Shown here in pieces: positions 49,645 through 57,717 of a stretch of 64,000 bases of DNA. The stretch spans positions 204,034-268,033 of the forward strand of contig NZ_RXOF01000009.1 in assembly GCF_003970915.1 (NCBI RefSeq), given 5' to 3'. The position numbers were made by a program, and so were the translations under genes. The notes under the pieces are model-generated. The model was not told where the DNA came from. It was given only the letters and a program-made list of their open reading frames with translations, and ran no database searches. The stretch's first letter is position 1. Each line of letters opens with the position of its first letter. The DNA is from Hymenobacter gummosus (GTDB lineage Bacteria; Bacteroidota; Bacteroidia; Cytophagales; Hymenobacteraceae).

Positions 49645-51087
49645 ATGTCCATTACCAACGAACTATTAAACACCGTGCTGCGCCACGCCGGGCAGGAGGT
49701 GTCGCGCAAGGAATTTCTGAGCCTGGCCGGGCGCGGCCTGGCCGTGGGCGTAGCCGCCGGCACGCTGGCCGGCTGCAACTCCGGCGGCTCCGGCAAGGCC
49801 GAGGCCAGCAGCGCTACGCCTACCACCGGCACGCCCGCCGCGGAAGTCGACGCGGCCACCACTTACACCTCGCCGGGTGGCGCCCAGGTGCCTTCGTCGG
49901 AAGCGGTGTCGCCGCCGGCCAAGGTGCCGGCCGACGTGAGCAAACCCATCGAGCTGGAGGCGTGGAAGTCGGACGTGGACCCGCAGTCGGGGCCGGTGCC
50001 CACGCCGCTGCCGCCCGACCAGCGCGTGGGCTACGCCCTGGTGGGCCTGGGCCACCTGACGCTGGAGGAGCTGCTGCCCGCGTTTGGGGAGTGCAAGAAG
50101 TCGAAGCCGGTGGCGCTGGTCAGCGGCTCGCCCAAGAAGCTCAAAAAGGTGGCCGCGCAGTACGGCATCAAGCCCACCAGTTGCTACTCCTACCAGGACT
50201 ATGACAAGCTCAAGGACAACCCCGAGGTGCAGGTTATCTACATCGTGCTGCCCAACTCCATGCACGCCGAGTACGTCATCCGCGGGGCCCGGGCCGGCAA
50301 GCACATCCTCTGCGAAAAGCCCATGGCCAACTCGGTGCGGGAGTGTGAGCTGATGATTGCGGCCTGCAAAGAGGCCAAAGTGAAGCTGATGATTGCCTAC
50401 CGCGTTCAGTACGAGCCCAACAACCGCCTGGTGCGCGACATGGTGCGCGACAATAAGTTCGGCCCGCCCAAGTACATCGAGGCCCAGAACAGCCAAAGCT
50501 CGGCCAACCCCGACCACTGGCGCCACAAGAAAGACCTGGCCGGCGGCGGCGCCCTGCCCGATATCGGCCTGTACTGCCTGAACACGAGCCGCTTCGTGCT
50601 CGGCACCGAGCCCACGGAGGTATTCGGCTACATGCACAGCACGCCCGGCAACCCGCTGTTCAAGGAGGTGGAGGAAATGATGTCCTGGCAGATGCGCTTT
50701 CCCGGGGGCGTCGTCGTCAACTGCGTGACGCACTACAACACCCACGACTCGCGCTTCTACCGCGTCAACGCGGAGCGGGGCTGGATTCACGTCGACAACG
50801 CCTACGCCTACCACGGGCAGAAGCTGCAAACCTCGCACGCCGAGGGCCCGGCCAAGATGCAGAACCAGATTGTCATTCCGGAGAAAAACCAGTTTGCGGC
50901 CGAAATGGACCACTTTTCGGAGTGCATCCTGGAAAGTAAAGACCCGCACACGCCCGGCGAGGAAGGCCTGCAGGACCAGCGCATCATGGAGGCCATCTAC
51001 CAGTCGGCGCGCGAGGGCCGGCCGGTGAAGCTGCCCGCCGTGCAGGGCACCGACGTATTCCGCGGACCGGAGCCGAAGCGGGCGTGA
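49645..51087 (+). CDS. Gfo/Idh/MocA family oxidoreductase, exported
   Basis: 480 residues from the ATG at 49645. A Tat-like SRKEFLSLAGRGLAVGVAAG signal is followed by a lipobox ending LAGC at Cys44. A long Pro/Ala linker to about residue 130 leads to the Rossmann domain (GYALVGLGHLTLEELLPAF) with the conserved EKPMANS dinucleotide-fold loop and the MocA C-terminal beta sheet (WHRHKKDLAGGGALPDIGLY in part). Close relatives include periplasmic glucose-fructose oxidoreductase. Substrate is unknown, but cofactor-bearing Tat export is consistent. Confidence 0.82.
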   Translation: MSITNELLNTVLRHAGQEVSRKEFLSLAGRGLAVGVAAGTLAGCNSGGSGKAEASSATPTTGTPAAEVDAATTYTSPGGAQVPSSEAVSPPAKVPADVSKPIELEAWKSDVDPQSGPVPTPLPPDQRVGYALVGLGHLTLEELLPAFGECKKSKPVALVSGSPKKLKKVAAQYGIKPTSCYSYQDYDKLKDNPEVQVIYIVLPNSMHAEYVIRGARAGKHILCEKPMANSVRECELMIAACKEAKVKLMIAYRVQYEPNNRLVRDMVRDNKFGPPKYIEAQNSQSSANPDHWRHKKDLAGGGALPDIGLYCLNTSRFVLGTEPTEVFGYMHSTPGNPLFKEVEEMMSWQMRFPGGVVVNCVTHYNTHDSRFYRVNAERGWIHVDNAYAYHGQKLQTSHAEGPAKMQNQIVIPEKNQFAAEMDHFSECILESKDPHTPGEEGLQDQRIMEAIYQSAREGRPVKLPAVQGTDVFRGPEPKRA

Positions 51088-51117
51088 ACGGTGGTTGAGG
51101 GGATGAGTGAATAATTA

Positions 51118-51318
51118 GAACGTCATCCTGAGCGCAACGAAGGACCTTTCTCGCACCCTGCACCAACTGAAAAGCGCAGCCACCAACGCCCAATCGTCTG
51201 GGCCGCAGGGGCTGCGCTTCTGCATTGCGGCTATTACCGAAAAAGCGTCAGCACTTCGTCGGTAGCGGCTGTGCGGGCTCTGAGGAAGGTCCTTCGGCTA
51301 CGCCTCAGGATGACGTTC
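51118..51318. repeat. GAACGTCAT element downstream of the oxidoreductase gene
   Basis: Starts GAACGTCATCCTGAGCGCAA, contains AAAGCGCAGCCACCAACGC with GGGCTGCGCTTCTGC, and ends CGCCTCAGGATGACGTTC. It lies 31 bases after the oxidoreductase stop and 23 bases before the araC remnant. Confidence 0.75.
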
Positions 51319-51340
51319 TTATTTCTCCGCTCATGCCTGC

Positions 51341-51667
51341 TTACGCCGCAAACATTGTGGCGTGGCTGGCTTTGAGGCTGGCTTCGGCGGCTTTGTGCAT
51401 GGCCGGGCTGCGGCGCACCTGCGAGGGCGCCACGCCGAATTTCTTGCGGAAGGCCGTGGCAAAGTGCGCTGCGTTGGTAAAGCCCACCGACTCGGCAATG
51501 TCCTGCACGGGCTGGTCGGTGAGGGTGAGCAGCTGCTGGGCCACGGTGAGGCGCTTCTCGGCCACGTAGCCGAACACGGTGGTGTCGAACAGCTGCCGGA
51601 AGCCCTTCTTGAGCTTGAAGTCGTTGGTACCAAACAAGCGGGCCAGCTCCAGCAGGCAGCGAAGCAT
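51341..51667 (-). pseudogene. AraC-family regulator, N-terminus lost
   Basis: Only the C-terminal DNA-binding part of an AraC/XylS regulator remains, about 108 residues from the ATG at 51667. Both HTH motifs are there: VAQQLLTLTDQPVQDIAESV and GFTNAAHFATAFRKKFGVAP. The usual sensor half of about 190 residues is absent. Upstream, the frame enters a repeat (AAGCATCTCGCGTG with its complement), which seems to have replaced or cut off the 5' part. It may be a remnant, or a solitary DNA-binding domain if still expressed. Confidence 0.65.
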
Positions 51668-51756
51668 CTCGCGTGCTGACGCCTGCAACGAATCACGCAA
51701 GATGCTTGACTACGTCTACCTTCGGTTCGCTGCGCTCTGCCTGACGTTCTGTTAGC
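51656..51756. repeat. partial repeat abutting the araC remnant
   Basis: AAGCATCTCGCGTG and CACGCAAGATGCTT form an imperfect inverted pair, followed by CTTCGGTTCGCTGCGCTC and TGACGTTC, the far end of a GAACGTCAT-type element. The near end is merged with the regulator sequence. Confidence 0.55.
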
Positions 51757-52066
51757 GTGCAATATTTCCCCGCCGCTATACAACCAACCCCACGCCGCTG
51801 CGCACTTTGAGGTGAGTTTCTGGTTTTTCGTTGTCCTCTTGCCATGACTGCTGCCTGCCAACCGCACTACCTCGTTCTGGAAAAGAAGCTGCGCCGCAAC
51901 ACTACCCTGCTGCGCATCTGGCTGACTACCGGCGCCGCCGCCACCTCCCTGGCCGCCGCGCTGCTGTAGCCGCCCAGCGCCGCGAAAATCAACTGTGGAG
52001 TAACCCCGCGGCCGGGTTCGGGGTACATCCGGGCTAAGCCCCGCCCAAGCGCGGCTGCCCGTGCCC
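51757..52066. other. intergenic region upstream of the GH15 gene
   Basis: 310 bases. It contains the possible 41-residue frame described separately. No clear -7 box for the GH15 gene was found; TTTTTCGTTG near 51822 is weak. Confidence 0.4.
51844..51969 (+). CDS. possible small membrane protein, 41 aa
   Basis: MTAACQPHYLVLEKKLRRNT followed by a hydrophobic C-terminal half TTGAAATSLAAALL. A polar, basic N-terminal part and one hydrophobic segment is a plausible small membrane protein layout, and the codons are GC-rich at third positions. There is no supporting homology and no obvious promoter, so this may be chance. Confidence 0.3.
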   Translation: MTAACQPHYLVLEKKLRRNTTLLRIWLTTGAAATSLAAALL

Positions 52067-53854
52067 ATGACCACCCGCCACACCTACGACCTCGGCGTAA
52101 TCGGCAACTGCGCCTACCTGGCCCTGATTCGGCAAGACACCCGCCTGCAGTGGCTGTGCTGGCCCCGCTTCGACAGTGGCTTCGTCTTCGGCGCTTTGCT
52201 CGACGAGGAGCAGGGCGGCGAGTTCAGCCTCTTGCCGCCCGAGGGCGAGTTTCGCACCCGGCAGTACTACCGCGACAACACCAACGTGCTCTGCACCGAG
52301 GTGGAAACGGCCCAGGGCCGCTACCGCGTCACCGACTTTGCCCCGCGCTTCCAGCAGTACGAGCGGTACTACAAGCCGCTGATGATTATCCGCAAGCTGG
52401 AGCCCCTGGCCGGTACGCCCCGGGTGCGCGCCGTGTGCCGCCCCACCGGCGACTACGGCCGCCAGCCGCTCACGCCGCGCCGCTCCTCCAATCACATTGC
52501 CTTTCTGGGCCTGCCCGAGGAAATCCGGCTGACCACCAACGTGCCGCTCAGCTACATCCTCGACGGGGAGGACTTTGCCCTGTCGGAGACGAAATACCTG
52601 GTGCTGACCTACGGCGCCCCGCTGGAAGCCCCGCTGGAAAGCACCTGCGAGCAGTTCCTGAGCCGCACCGAGTCGTACTGGCGGCAGTGGGTGAAGAGTA
52701 CCAGCATCGGCAGCGTGTTCCAGACGGAGGTGATTCGCTCGGCCCTGGCGTTGAAGGTGCACCAGTACGAGGACACCGGCGCCATCATTGCGGCCAGCAC
52801 CACTTCCTTGCCCGAGGCGCCCGGCAGCACCCGCAACTGGGACTACCGCTTCTGCTGGATGCGCGACACCTACTACATCCTCACGGCCTTTAATAACATC
52901 GGCCACTTCGAGGAGATGGAGCAGTACTTCCACTTCATTGCCAACATTTCCACCAAGGTGCGCGACAAGTACCAGCCGCTGTACTCCATCAGCGGGGCCT
53001 CGGAGCTGATTGAGGAGGAGCTGCACCACCTCAAGGGCTACCTCGGCAACCAGCCGGTGCGCATCGGCAACGACGCCTACACCCACATCCAGAACGACGT
53101 GTACGGGCAGGTGCTGGTGGCCCTGCTGCCGCTGTACGTGGATAAGCGCTTCACCGACCCCGAACGGGCCCACTCCGAGCAGATGATGTACGAGGCCCTG
53201 CATTTCATTGAGCGGACTATGGAGCAGCCCGACGCGGGCCTGTGGGAATTCCGCAACCTGGCCCAGTACCACTGTTACACTTACCTCTTCCACTGGGCCG
53301 GGGCCAAGGCCGCCTGCAAGGTGGCCGCGCGCCTGGGCAACACCGACATGGGCGAGCTGGCCAGCCGCCTCACCCGCGAAGCCCGCGAGAAAATCGAAGC
53401 CTGCTACGATGCGGAGCGCGGCTGCTACACCAACGCCATCGGCTCGCCTCACCTCGACGCCAGCGGCCTGCAGCTTATCCTGATGGGCTACCTCGACCCC
53501 AACTCCGAGCGGGCCCGCACCCACCTGGCCGCCCTCGAAGCCGAGCTGATGACGCCCGAGGGCCTGTTTTACCGCTACCGCCACGCCGACGACTTCGGCA
53601 CGCCCGAAACCACCTTTCTCATCTGCACCTTCTGGTACATCGAAGCCCTGGCCTGCGTGGGCCGCCTCGACGACGCCCGCCAGGCCCTGCAGAACATCCT
53701 GCGCTACACCAACCACCTGGGCCTGCTCTCCGAGGACGTGGACGCCCGCACCGGCTCGCAGTGGGGCAACTTCCCCCAGGCCTACAGCCACGTCGGCCTG
53801 GTCAACGCCGCCTACCGCCTGGCCAAAAAGCTCGACCGGCCGGTATTCTGGTAA
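52067..53854 (+). CDS. glycoside hydrolase family 15 protein
   Basis: 595 residues from the ATG at 52067. N-terminal lead domain begins YDLGVIGNCAYLALI with LQWLCWPRFDSGFVFGALLD. The (alpha/alpha)6 catalytic domain shows NWDYRFCWMRDTYYI, DAGLWEFRN with the likely general acid Glu, and TGSQWGNFPQAYSHVGLVNA near the end; Glu in LLSEDVDARTG is a candidate base. GH15 includes glucoamylases, trehalases and glucodextranases. The adjacent trehalose synthase gene makes trehalose turnover attractive, but specificity is not established. Confidence 0.85.
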   Translation: MTTRHTYDLGVIGNCAYLALIRQDTRLQWLCWPRFDSGFVFGALLDEEQGGEFSLLPPEGEFRTRQYYRDNTNVLCTEVETAQGRYRVTDFAPRFQQYERYYKPLMIIRKLEPLAGTPRVRAVCRPTGDYGRQPLTPRRSSNHIAFLGLPEEIRLTTNVPLSYILDGEDFALSETKYLVLTYGAPLEAPLESTCEQFLSRTESYWRQWVKSTSIGSVFQTEVIRSALALKVHQYEDTGAIIAASTTSLPEAPGSTRNWDYRFCWMRDTYYILTAFNNIGHFEEMEQYFHFIANISTKVRDKYQPLYSISGASELIEEELHHLKGYLGNQPVRIGNDAYTHIQNDVYGQVLVALLPLYVDKRFTDPERAHSEQMMYEALHFIERTMEQPDAGLWEFRNLAQYHCYTYLFHWAGAKAACKVAARLGNTDMGELASRLTREAREKIEACYDAERGCYTNAIGSPHLDASGLQLILMGYLDPNSERARTHLAALEAELMTPEGLFYRYRHADDFGTPETTFLICTFWYIEALACVGRLDDARQALQNILRYTNHLGLLSEDVDARTGSQWGNFPQAYSHVGLVNAAYRLAKKLDRPVFW

Positions 53855-53976
53855 GCGGTTCACCCGCTGTCATTGCGAGGAGGCACGACATTCCGCGCAT
53901 CAAGCGGCGTCAACCGTAGGAAGGCGTAGCCAATCTCTCCTCCCGAGGCACCACGGCCCAGCCAGCACCAACCGAA

Positions 53977-54025
53977 AACCGGCCCCGTGCGAAACTGCAG
54001 ATGCCAGTTTCGTACGGGGCCGGTT
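53977..54025. terminator. strong hairpin, likely bidirectional terminator
   Basis: AACCGGCCCCGTGCGAAACTG, one base more than quoted length allowed elsewhere, is split here as AACCGGCCCCGTGCG plus AAACTG; it pairs with CAGTTTCGTACGG plus GGCCGGTT around 7 bases (one G-U). It lies between the ends of two convergent genes but lacks T-runs. Confidence 0.5.
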
Positions 54026-54039
54026 GGCACAGTGGCTGC

Positions 54040-54150
54040 CGAGTACTCAGCACAGGCATTTCCTAGTGACAAAGGGCCTACCGAGTACTCGGCAAACACA
54101 TTTCGAGTTGATGCAGCCAGTCCCGGCTACTCAGCACGCGCATTTCCAGT
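54040..54150. repeat. tandem repeat with 42-bp period
   Basis: CGAGTACTCAGCACAGGCAT at 54040 recurs in altered form at 54082 and 54124, exactly 42 bases apart, with a partial fourth copy. In one plus-strand frame the units read EYSAQAF, EYSANTF and GYSARAF. Confidence 0.6.
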
Positions 54151-54240
54151 TGGTGTAGCCTACTCTGACAAGTCCGTTTTCAACGCGTGAAGCCCCCGCC
54201 GCCTAGGCGACAAGGGCTTCCTCGTATCAAACAAAATCTT

Positions 54241-56430
54241 CTACTCCTCCGCCGCAATCAGCCCGCGCAGCAGGCGGCGCACGTCGGCGGTGTTGCGCAC
54301 TGAGTACTGGGCAAAGGAACGGGCCTCCGTGCCGACTTTGATGGTGTACGCCTCCGCCGGGAGGGCGCGGAAGGTGTCCTCGTCGGTGCGGTCGTCGCCC
54401 AGGGCCAGGATAAAATCGGGCTGTAGCTCCTGCACCCAGCGGGCGGCGGCGGTGCCCTTGTCCACGCCGGCGTTTTTCACTTCCACCACCTTGTTACCGT
54501 CGAGCACCAGCAGCCCGCTGCCCTGCCCGATAAAGGTGAGGTGGGTGAGCATATCCTGGGCCCGTTCGCGGCCCAGATCGGGGTCGGAGCGGCGGTAGTG
54601 CCACACCAGAGCGTAGTCCTTCTCCTCGATAAAGGAGCCGGCCGTGCGGCTCACGTACTGCTCCATCACCGGCCGGATATCCACTTTCCAGTCGTTGCGC
54701 AGGGGCTGAATCATCTGCCAGTCCTCGCCGCGGCGGCGCAGCCAGATGCCGTGCTCGGCAATAAAATCCACCGGCAACTCGCCCAGCCACTCGGCCAAAG
54801 TGTGCCGGTCGCGCCCCGAAATGATGACCACGTGGTTGCGGGCGTCGGCGCAGAGCTCAGCCAGCAGCTGGCGCAAGGTCTCGTCGGGCCGCACCTGCTT
54901 GGGGTTGGCGTGGAAGGGCATCAGCGTGCCGTCGTAGTCGAGCAGGAGCAGGCGGCGGCCGGCGGCGGCGAACTGCGCGTGCAGCTGCTGCCGGGTGGCG
55001 TCGTCGAGCAAGTCGGTGTTCAGCGCGCCCTGCTTGATTTTGCTGTAGGCCAGGCGGTCCATGAACAGCTCTACCCAGGCGTGGATGTTGTAGCGCTTCA
55101 CCAGGGCCTGCAGGCCCTGCATGCGCTGCTGCTGCTCGTCCTCGGGCATGGCCAGGGCCTGGTATAGCGTGTCGGCCACCTGCTCGGTGTCGGTGGGGTT
55201 GATGATGAGGGCGTCGGACAGCTCCCGGGCGGCGCCGGCCCGCTCGCTGAGCACCAGCACCCCGCGCTGGTCCAGCTTGCTGGCAATAAATTCCTTGGCC
55301 ACCAGGTTCATCCCGTCGCGCATGGGCGTCACCAGGGCCACGTCGGCCAGCCGGTACAGCGCCGACAGCTCCTCGATGGGGTAGGAGCGGTAGAAGTACT
55401 GAATCGGCGACCAGTTGATGGTGCGGTACTGCCCGTTGATGCGGCCCACCAGCTCGTCGATTTCCTCCTTCAGCGCCTGGTACTGGGCCACCTGGTCGCG
55501 CGAGGGCACCACCAGCATCAGCAGGGTCACGCGGTTGTGCAGGTCGGGGTAGCGCTTGAGCAGTAGCTCGAAAGCCCGCAGGCGCTGGGCAATGCCCTTG
55601 GTGTAGTCGAGCCGGTCGATGCTGAGCACCACCTGCTGGCCCTGCAGCGCCTCGCGGTACTCGTGCTCCAGGCGGCGGGCTTCTTCGGAAGCGGCTATTT
55701 CGGCGTACTTGTCGTAGTCGATGCCCATGGGGAAGGCGTCGACCAGCACGGCGCGGCTGCCGGTTTCCACCAGCCCGTCGCGGCGGCTCAGGTTCAGCAG
55801 CCGCTCGGTGGCGCTGAGGAAGTGGCGCACGTAGCCGTAGGTGTGGAAGCCGATGAGGTCGGCCCCGAGCATGCCCCGTAGCAGCTGCTCGCGCCAGGGC
55901 ACGGCCCGAAACAGCTCGTAGGACGGGAACGGAATGTGCAGGAAGAAGCCGATGGTGGCCTCGGGCAGCCGCTCGCGCAGCATCCCGGGCAGCGGCAGCA
56001 GCTGGTAGTCGTGCACCCAAATGGTGTCTTCGGGCCCGGCCAGCGCGGCCACCACCTCGCAGAACTTGCGGTTGACGGCCTCGTAGGCCTCCCAGGTGTG
56101 GGGCTCGAACTGCGCGTACTGGGCGAAGTAGTGGAAGGTGGGCCAGAGGGTTTCGTTGCTGAAACCCTCGTAGAAATCCTTGATTTCCTGCTCGGTGAGG
56201 AACACCGGCTGCATGTGGTCGGCCGTCAGCTGCTCGGTTACGCGCTGTTCGTCTTCGGGCGTGTCGAGGTACTGTCCGGGCCAGCCCACCCACACGTTTT
56301 CCCCGCGCCGGTAAATGGACCCCAGGCCGGTAGCCAAGCCCCCTTCGCTGGGGCTAAACTGCAGCTCACCTTCGGCGTTGCGGGATACTTTCGTCGGCAG
56401 GCGGTTGGAAACGATAATGGTGCGAGACAT
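54241..56430 (-). CDS. fused trehalose-6-phosphate synthase / trehalose-6-phosphatase
   Basis: 729 residues from the ATG at 56430. Residues 1-465 are a GT20 OtsA domain ([59 protein letters not shown] in part, [44 protein letters not shown]). Residues 490-729 are an OtsB HAD phosphatase ([13 protein letters not shown] with the nucleophilic Asp, [28 protein letters not shown]). Together they make trehalose from UDP-glucose and glucose-6-phosphate. Fusion in one chain is common in Bacteroidota. Confidence 0.93.
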   Translation of the reverse strand: MSRTIIVSNRLPTKVSRNAEGELQFSPSEGGLATGLGSIYRRGENVWVGWPGQYLDTPEDEQRVTEQLTADHMQPVFLTEQEIKDFYEGFSNETLWPTFHYFAQYAQFEPHTWEAYEAVNRKFCEVVAALAGPEDTIWVHDYQLLPLPGMLRERLPEATIGFFLHIPFPSYELFRAVPWREQLLRGMLGADLIGFHTYGYVRHFLSATERLLNLSRRDGLVETGSRAVLVDAFPMGIDYDKYAEIAASEEARRLEHEYREALQGQQVVLSIDRLDYTKGIAQRLRAFELLLKRYPDLHNRVTLLMLVVPSRDQVAQYQALKEEIDELVGRINGQYRTINWSPIQYFYRSYPIEELSALYRLADVALVTPMRDGMNLVAKEFIASKLDQRGVLVLSERAGAARELSDALIINPTDTEQVADTLYQALAMPEDEQQQRMQGLQALVKRYNIHAWVELFMDRLAYSKIKQGALNTDLLDDATRQQLHAQFAAAGRRLLLLDYDGTLMPFHANPKQVRPDETLRQLLAELCADARNHVVIISGRDRHTLAEWLGELPVDFIAEHGIWLRRRGEDWQMIQPLRNDWKVDIRPVMEQYVSRTAGSFIEEKDYALVWHYRRSDPDLGRERAQDMLTHLTFIGQGSGLLVLDGNKVVEVKNAGVDKGTAAARWVQELQPDFILALGDDRTDEDTFRALPAEAYTIKVGTEARSFAQYSVRNTADVRRLLRGLIAAEE

Positions 56431-56528
56431 AGGCACGTCAGGGGATGGTTCGGCCTCTTACTACGGCTTTTCGGCCGGTTCGGCCACCCCCACCGTGCAC
56501 TGCGCGCCGTTCCGGTCGGGCTTAATGC

Positions 56529-57587
56529 CTACCGTTTCACCCCGAAGCGGTACTCCGTCACCGAGCTGAACAGCTCCCCCGGCCGCAGCACCGTCGACGG
56601 GAAATCCGGCTGGTTGGGGGAGTCGGGAAAGTGCTGGGTTTCGAGGCAGAAACCCGCGTGCTTACCGTATACAAGGCCGTTTTTGCCGGTGAGGGAGCCG
56701 TCGAGGAAGTTGCCGGAGTAGCACTGCACGCCGGGCTGGTCGGTGTACACGTCCAGGGTGCGGCCAGTGGTCGGCTCGGCGGCCGTGGCTACCAGCCGGA
56801 ATCCGTTTCCGCCCAGCACCCAGTTGTGGTCGTAGCCGCCGGGCACCTGGGCTATCCGCTCCCCGATAAGGTGCGGCGCCGTGAAGTCGAAGGGCGTGCC
56901 CGCTACCGGGCGCAGCTCCCCGGTCGGAACCAGCGTGTCGTCGACCACCGTGTAGCGCGCCGCCCGCAGCTGCAGCTCGTGGCCGAGCACGTCGGGCCGG
57001 GCGCCGCCGCTGAGGTTGAAGTAGCAGTGGTTGGTGAGGTTGACGATGGTCGTCTTGTCAGTGGTAGCCCCGTAGCTGATGCGCAGCCCGTTGTCGGGCG
57101 TGAGCATGTACACCACCGACACCGTGAGCGTGCCCGGGTAGCCTTCCTCGCCGTCGGGGCTGATGTAGCTCAGGCGCAGGGCCGGCGCCGGATCTACCAG
57201 CACCTCGACCTGCCACAGCACCTTGTCGAAGCCCCGCAGGCCGCCGTGCAGGTGGTTGGAACCGTTGTTGGTGGCCAGCTCGTACGTCTGCCCGTCCAGC
57301 TCGAAGCGGCCCCGGGCAATGCGGTTGCCGAAGCGCCCAATCAGCGCCCCGAAGTAAGGGCCAGCCTGCTGGTACTCCGGGCTGAAGTAGCCGTCGAGCG
57401 AGTCGAAGCCCAGCACCACGTCGCCGGGCTGCCCGTCCTTGTCGGGCGCCAGCAGGTGCGTCACTGTGCCGCCGTAGTTCGTGATGCGCACTTCCAGCCC
57501 GCGGCCGTTGCGGAGGGTGAAAAGCTGGGCGGTCTGCCCGTCGGGCAGCTGGCCGAAGTCGGCCGCGGTGATGGAAGGCTGGGACAT
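56529..57587 (-). CDS. galM: aldose 1-epimerase (galactose mutarotase)
   Basis: 352 residues from the ATG at 57587; a possible earlier ATG at 57620 would add 11 residues. Interconverts alpha and beta anomers of galactose or glucose. Seen are ITNYGGTVTHLLAPDKDG, FGALIGRFGNRIARGRFELD, NGSNHLHGGLRGFDK and NLTNHCYFNLSG with the catalytic His, and CLETQHFPDSPNQPDFP with the catalytic Glu. It lies downstream of the GH43 gene on the same strand with galK nearby, so hexose use is the common theme. Confidence 0.9.
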   Translation of the reverse strand: MSQPSITAADFGQLPDGQTAQLFTLRNGRGLEVRITNYGGTVTHLLAPDKDGQPGDVVLGFDSLDGYFSPEYQQAGPYFGALIGRFGNRIARGRFELDGQTYELATNNGSNHLHGGLRGFDKVLWQVEVLVDPAPALRLSYISPDGEEGYPGTLTVSVVYMLTPDNGLRISYGATTDKTTIVNLTNHCYFNLSGGARPDVLGHELQLRAARYTVVDDTLVPTGELRPVAGTPFDFTAPHLIGERIAQVPGGYDHNWVLGGNGFRLVATAAEPTTGRTLDVYTDQPGVQCYSGNFLDGSLTGKNGLVYGKHAGFCLETQHFPDSPNQPDFPSTVLRPGELFSSVTEYRFGVKR

Positions 57588-57660
57588 AAAAGCAGGGGCT
57601 AGGCTGGTTTTTGGCTGCATTCTACGCACGAAAACGCACTCCGGCCGCCCCAAACGCCAA

Positions 57661-57691
57661 CCGCCCCGACCGGAAAACCCGGCCGGGGCGG
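57661..57691 (-). terminator. hairpin downstream of the GH43 gene
   Basis: CCGCCCCGACCGG pairs with CCGGCCGGGGCGG around AAAAC, one mismatch. The minus-strand tail TTGGCGTTTGG is only moderately T-rich. Confidence 0.5.
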
Positions 57692-57717
57692 CTTACTGCT
57701 ACGTTGGCGCGAAGTTT

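Larger units (their letters stand above)
53855..54240. other. convergent spacer between the GH15 and trehalose synthase genes
   Basis: 386 bases. It contains a variant repeat beginning TGTCATTGCGAGGAGGCACG (about 53865-53945), a 21-bp hairpin at 53977-54025 and a 42-bp-period repeat at 54040-54150. No gene is convincing. Confidence 0.55.

Noticed and set aside
52034-53863. 609-residue minus-strand frame opposite the GH15 gene
   Set aside because: Shadow frame; the GH15 motifs are all on the plus strand.
53987-54190. 67-residue frame over the 42-bp repeat
   Set aside because: Frame conservation follows trivially from a repeat length divisible by three; no promoter or homology.
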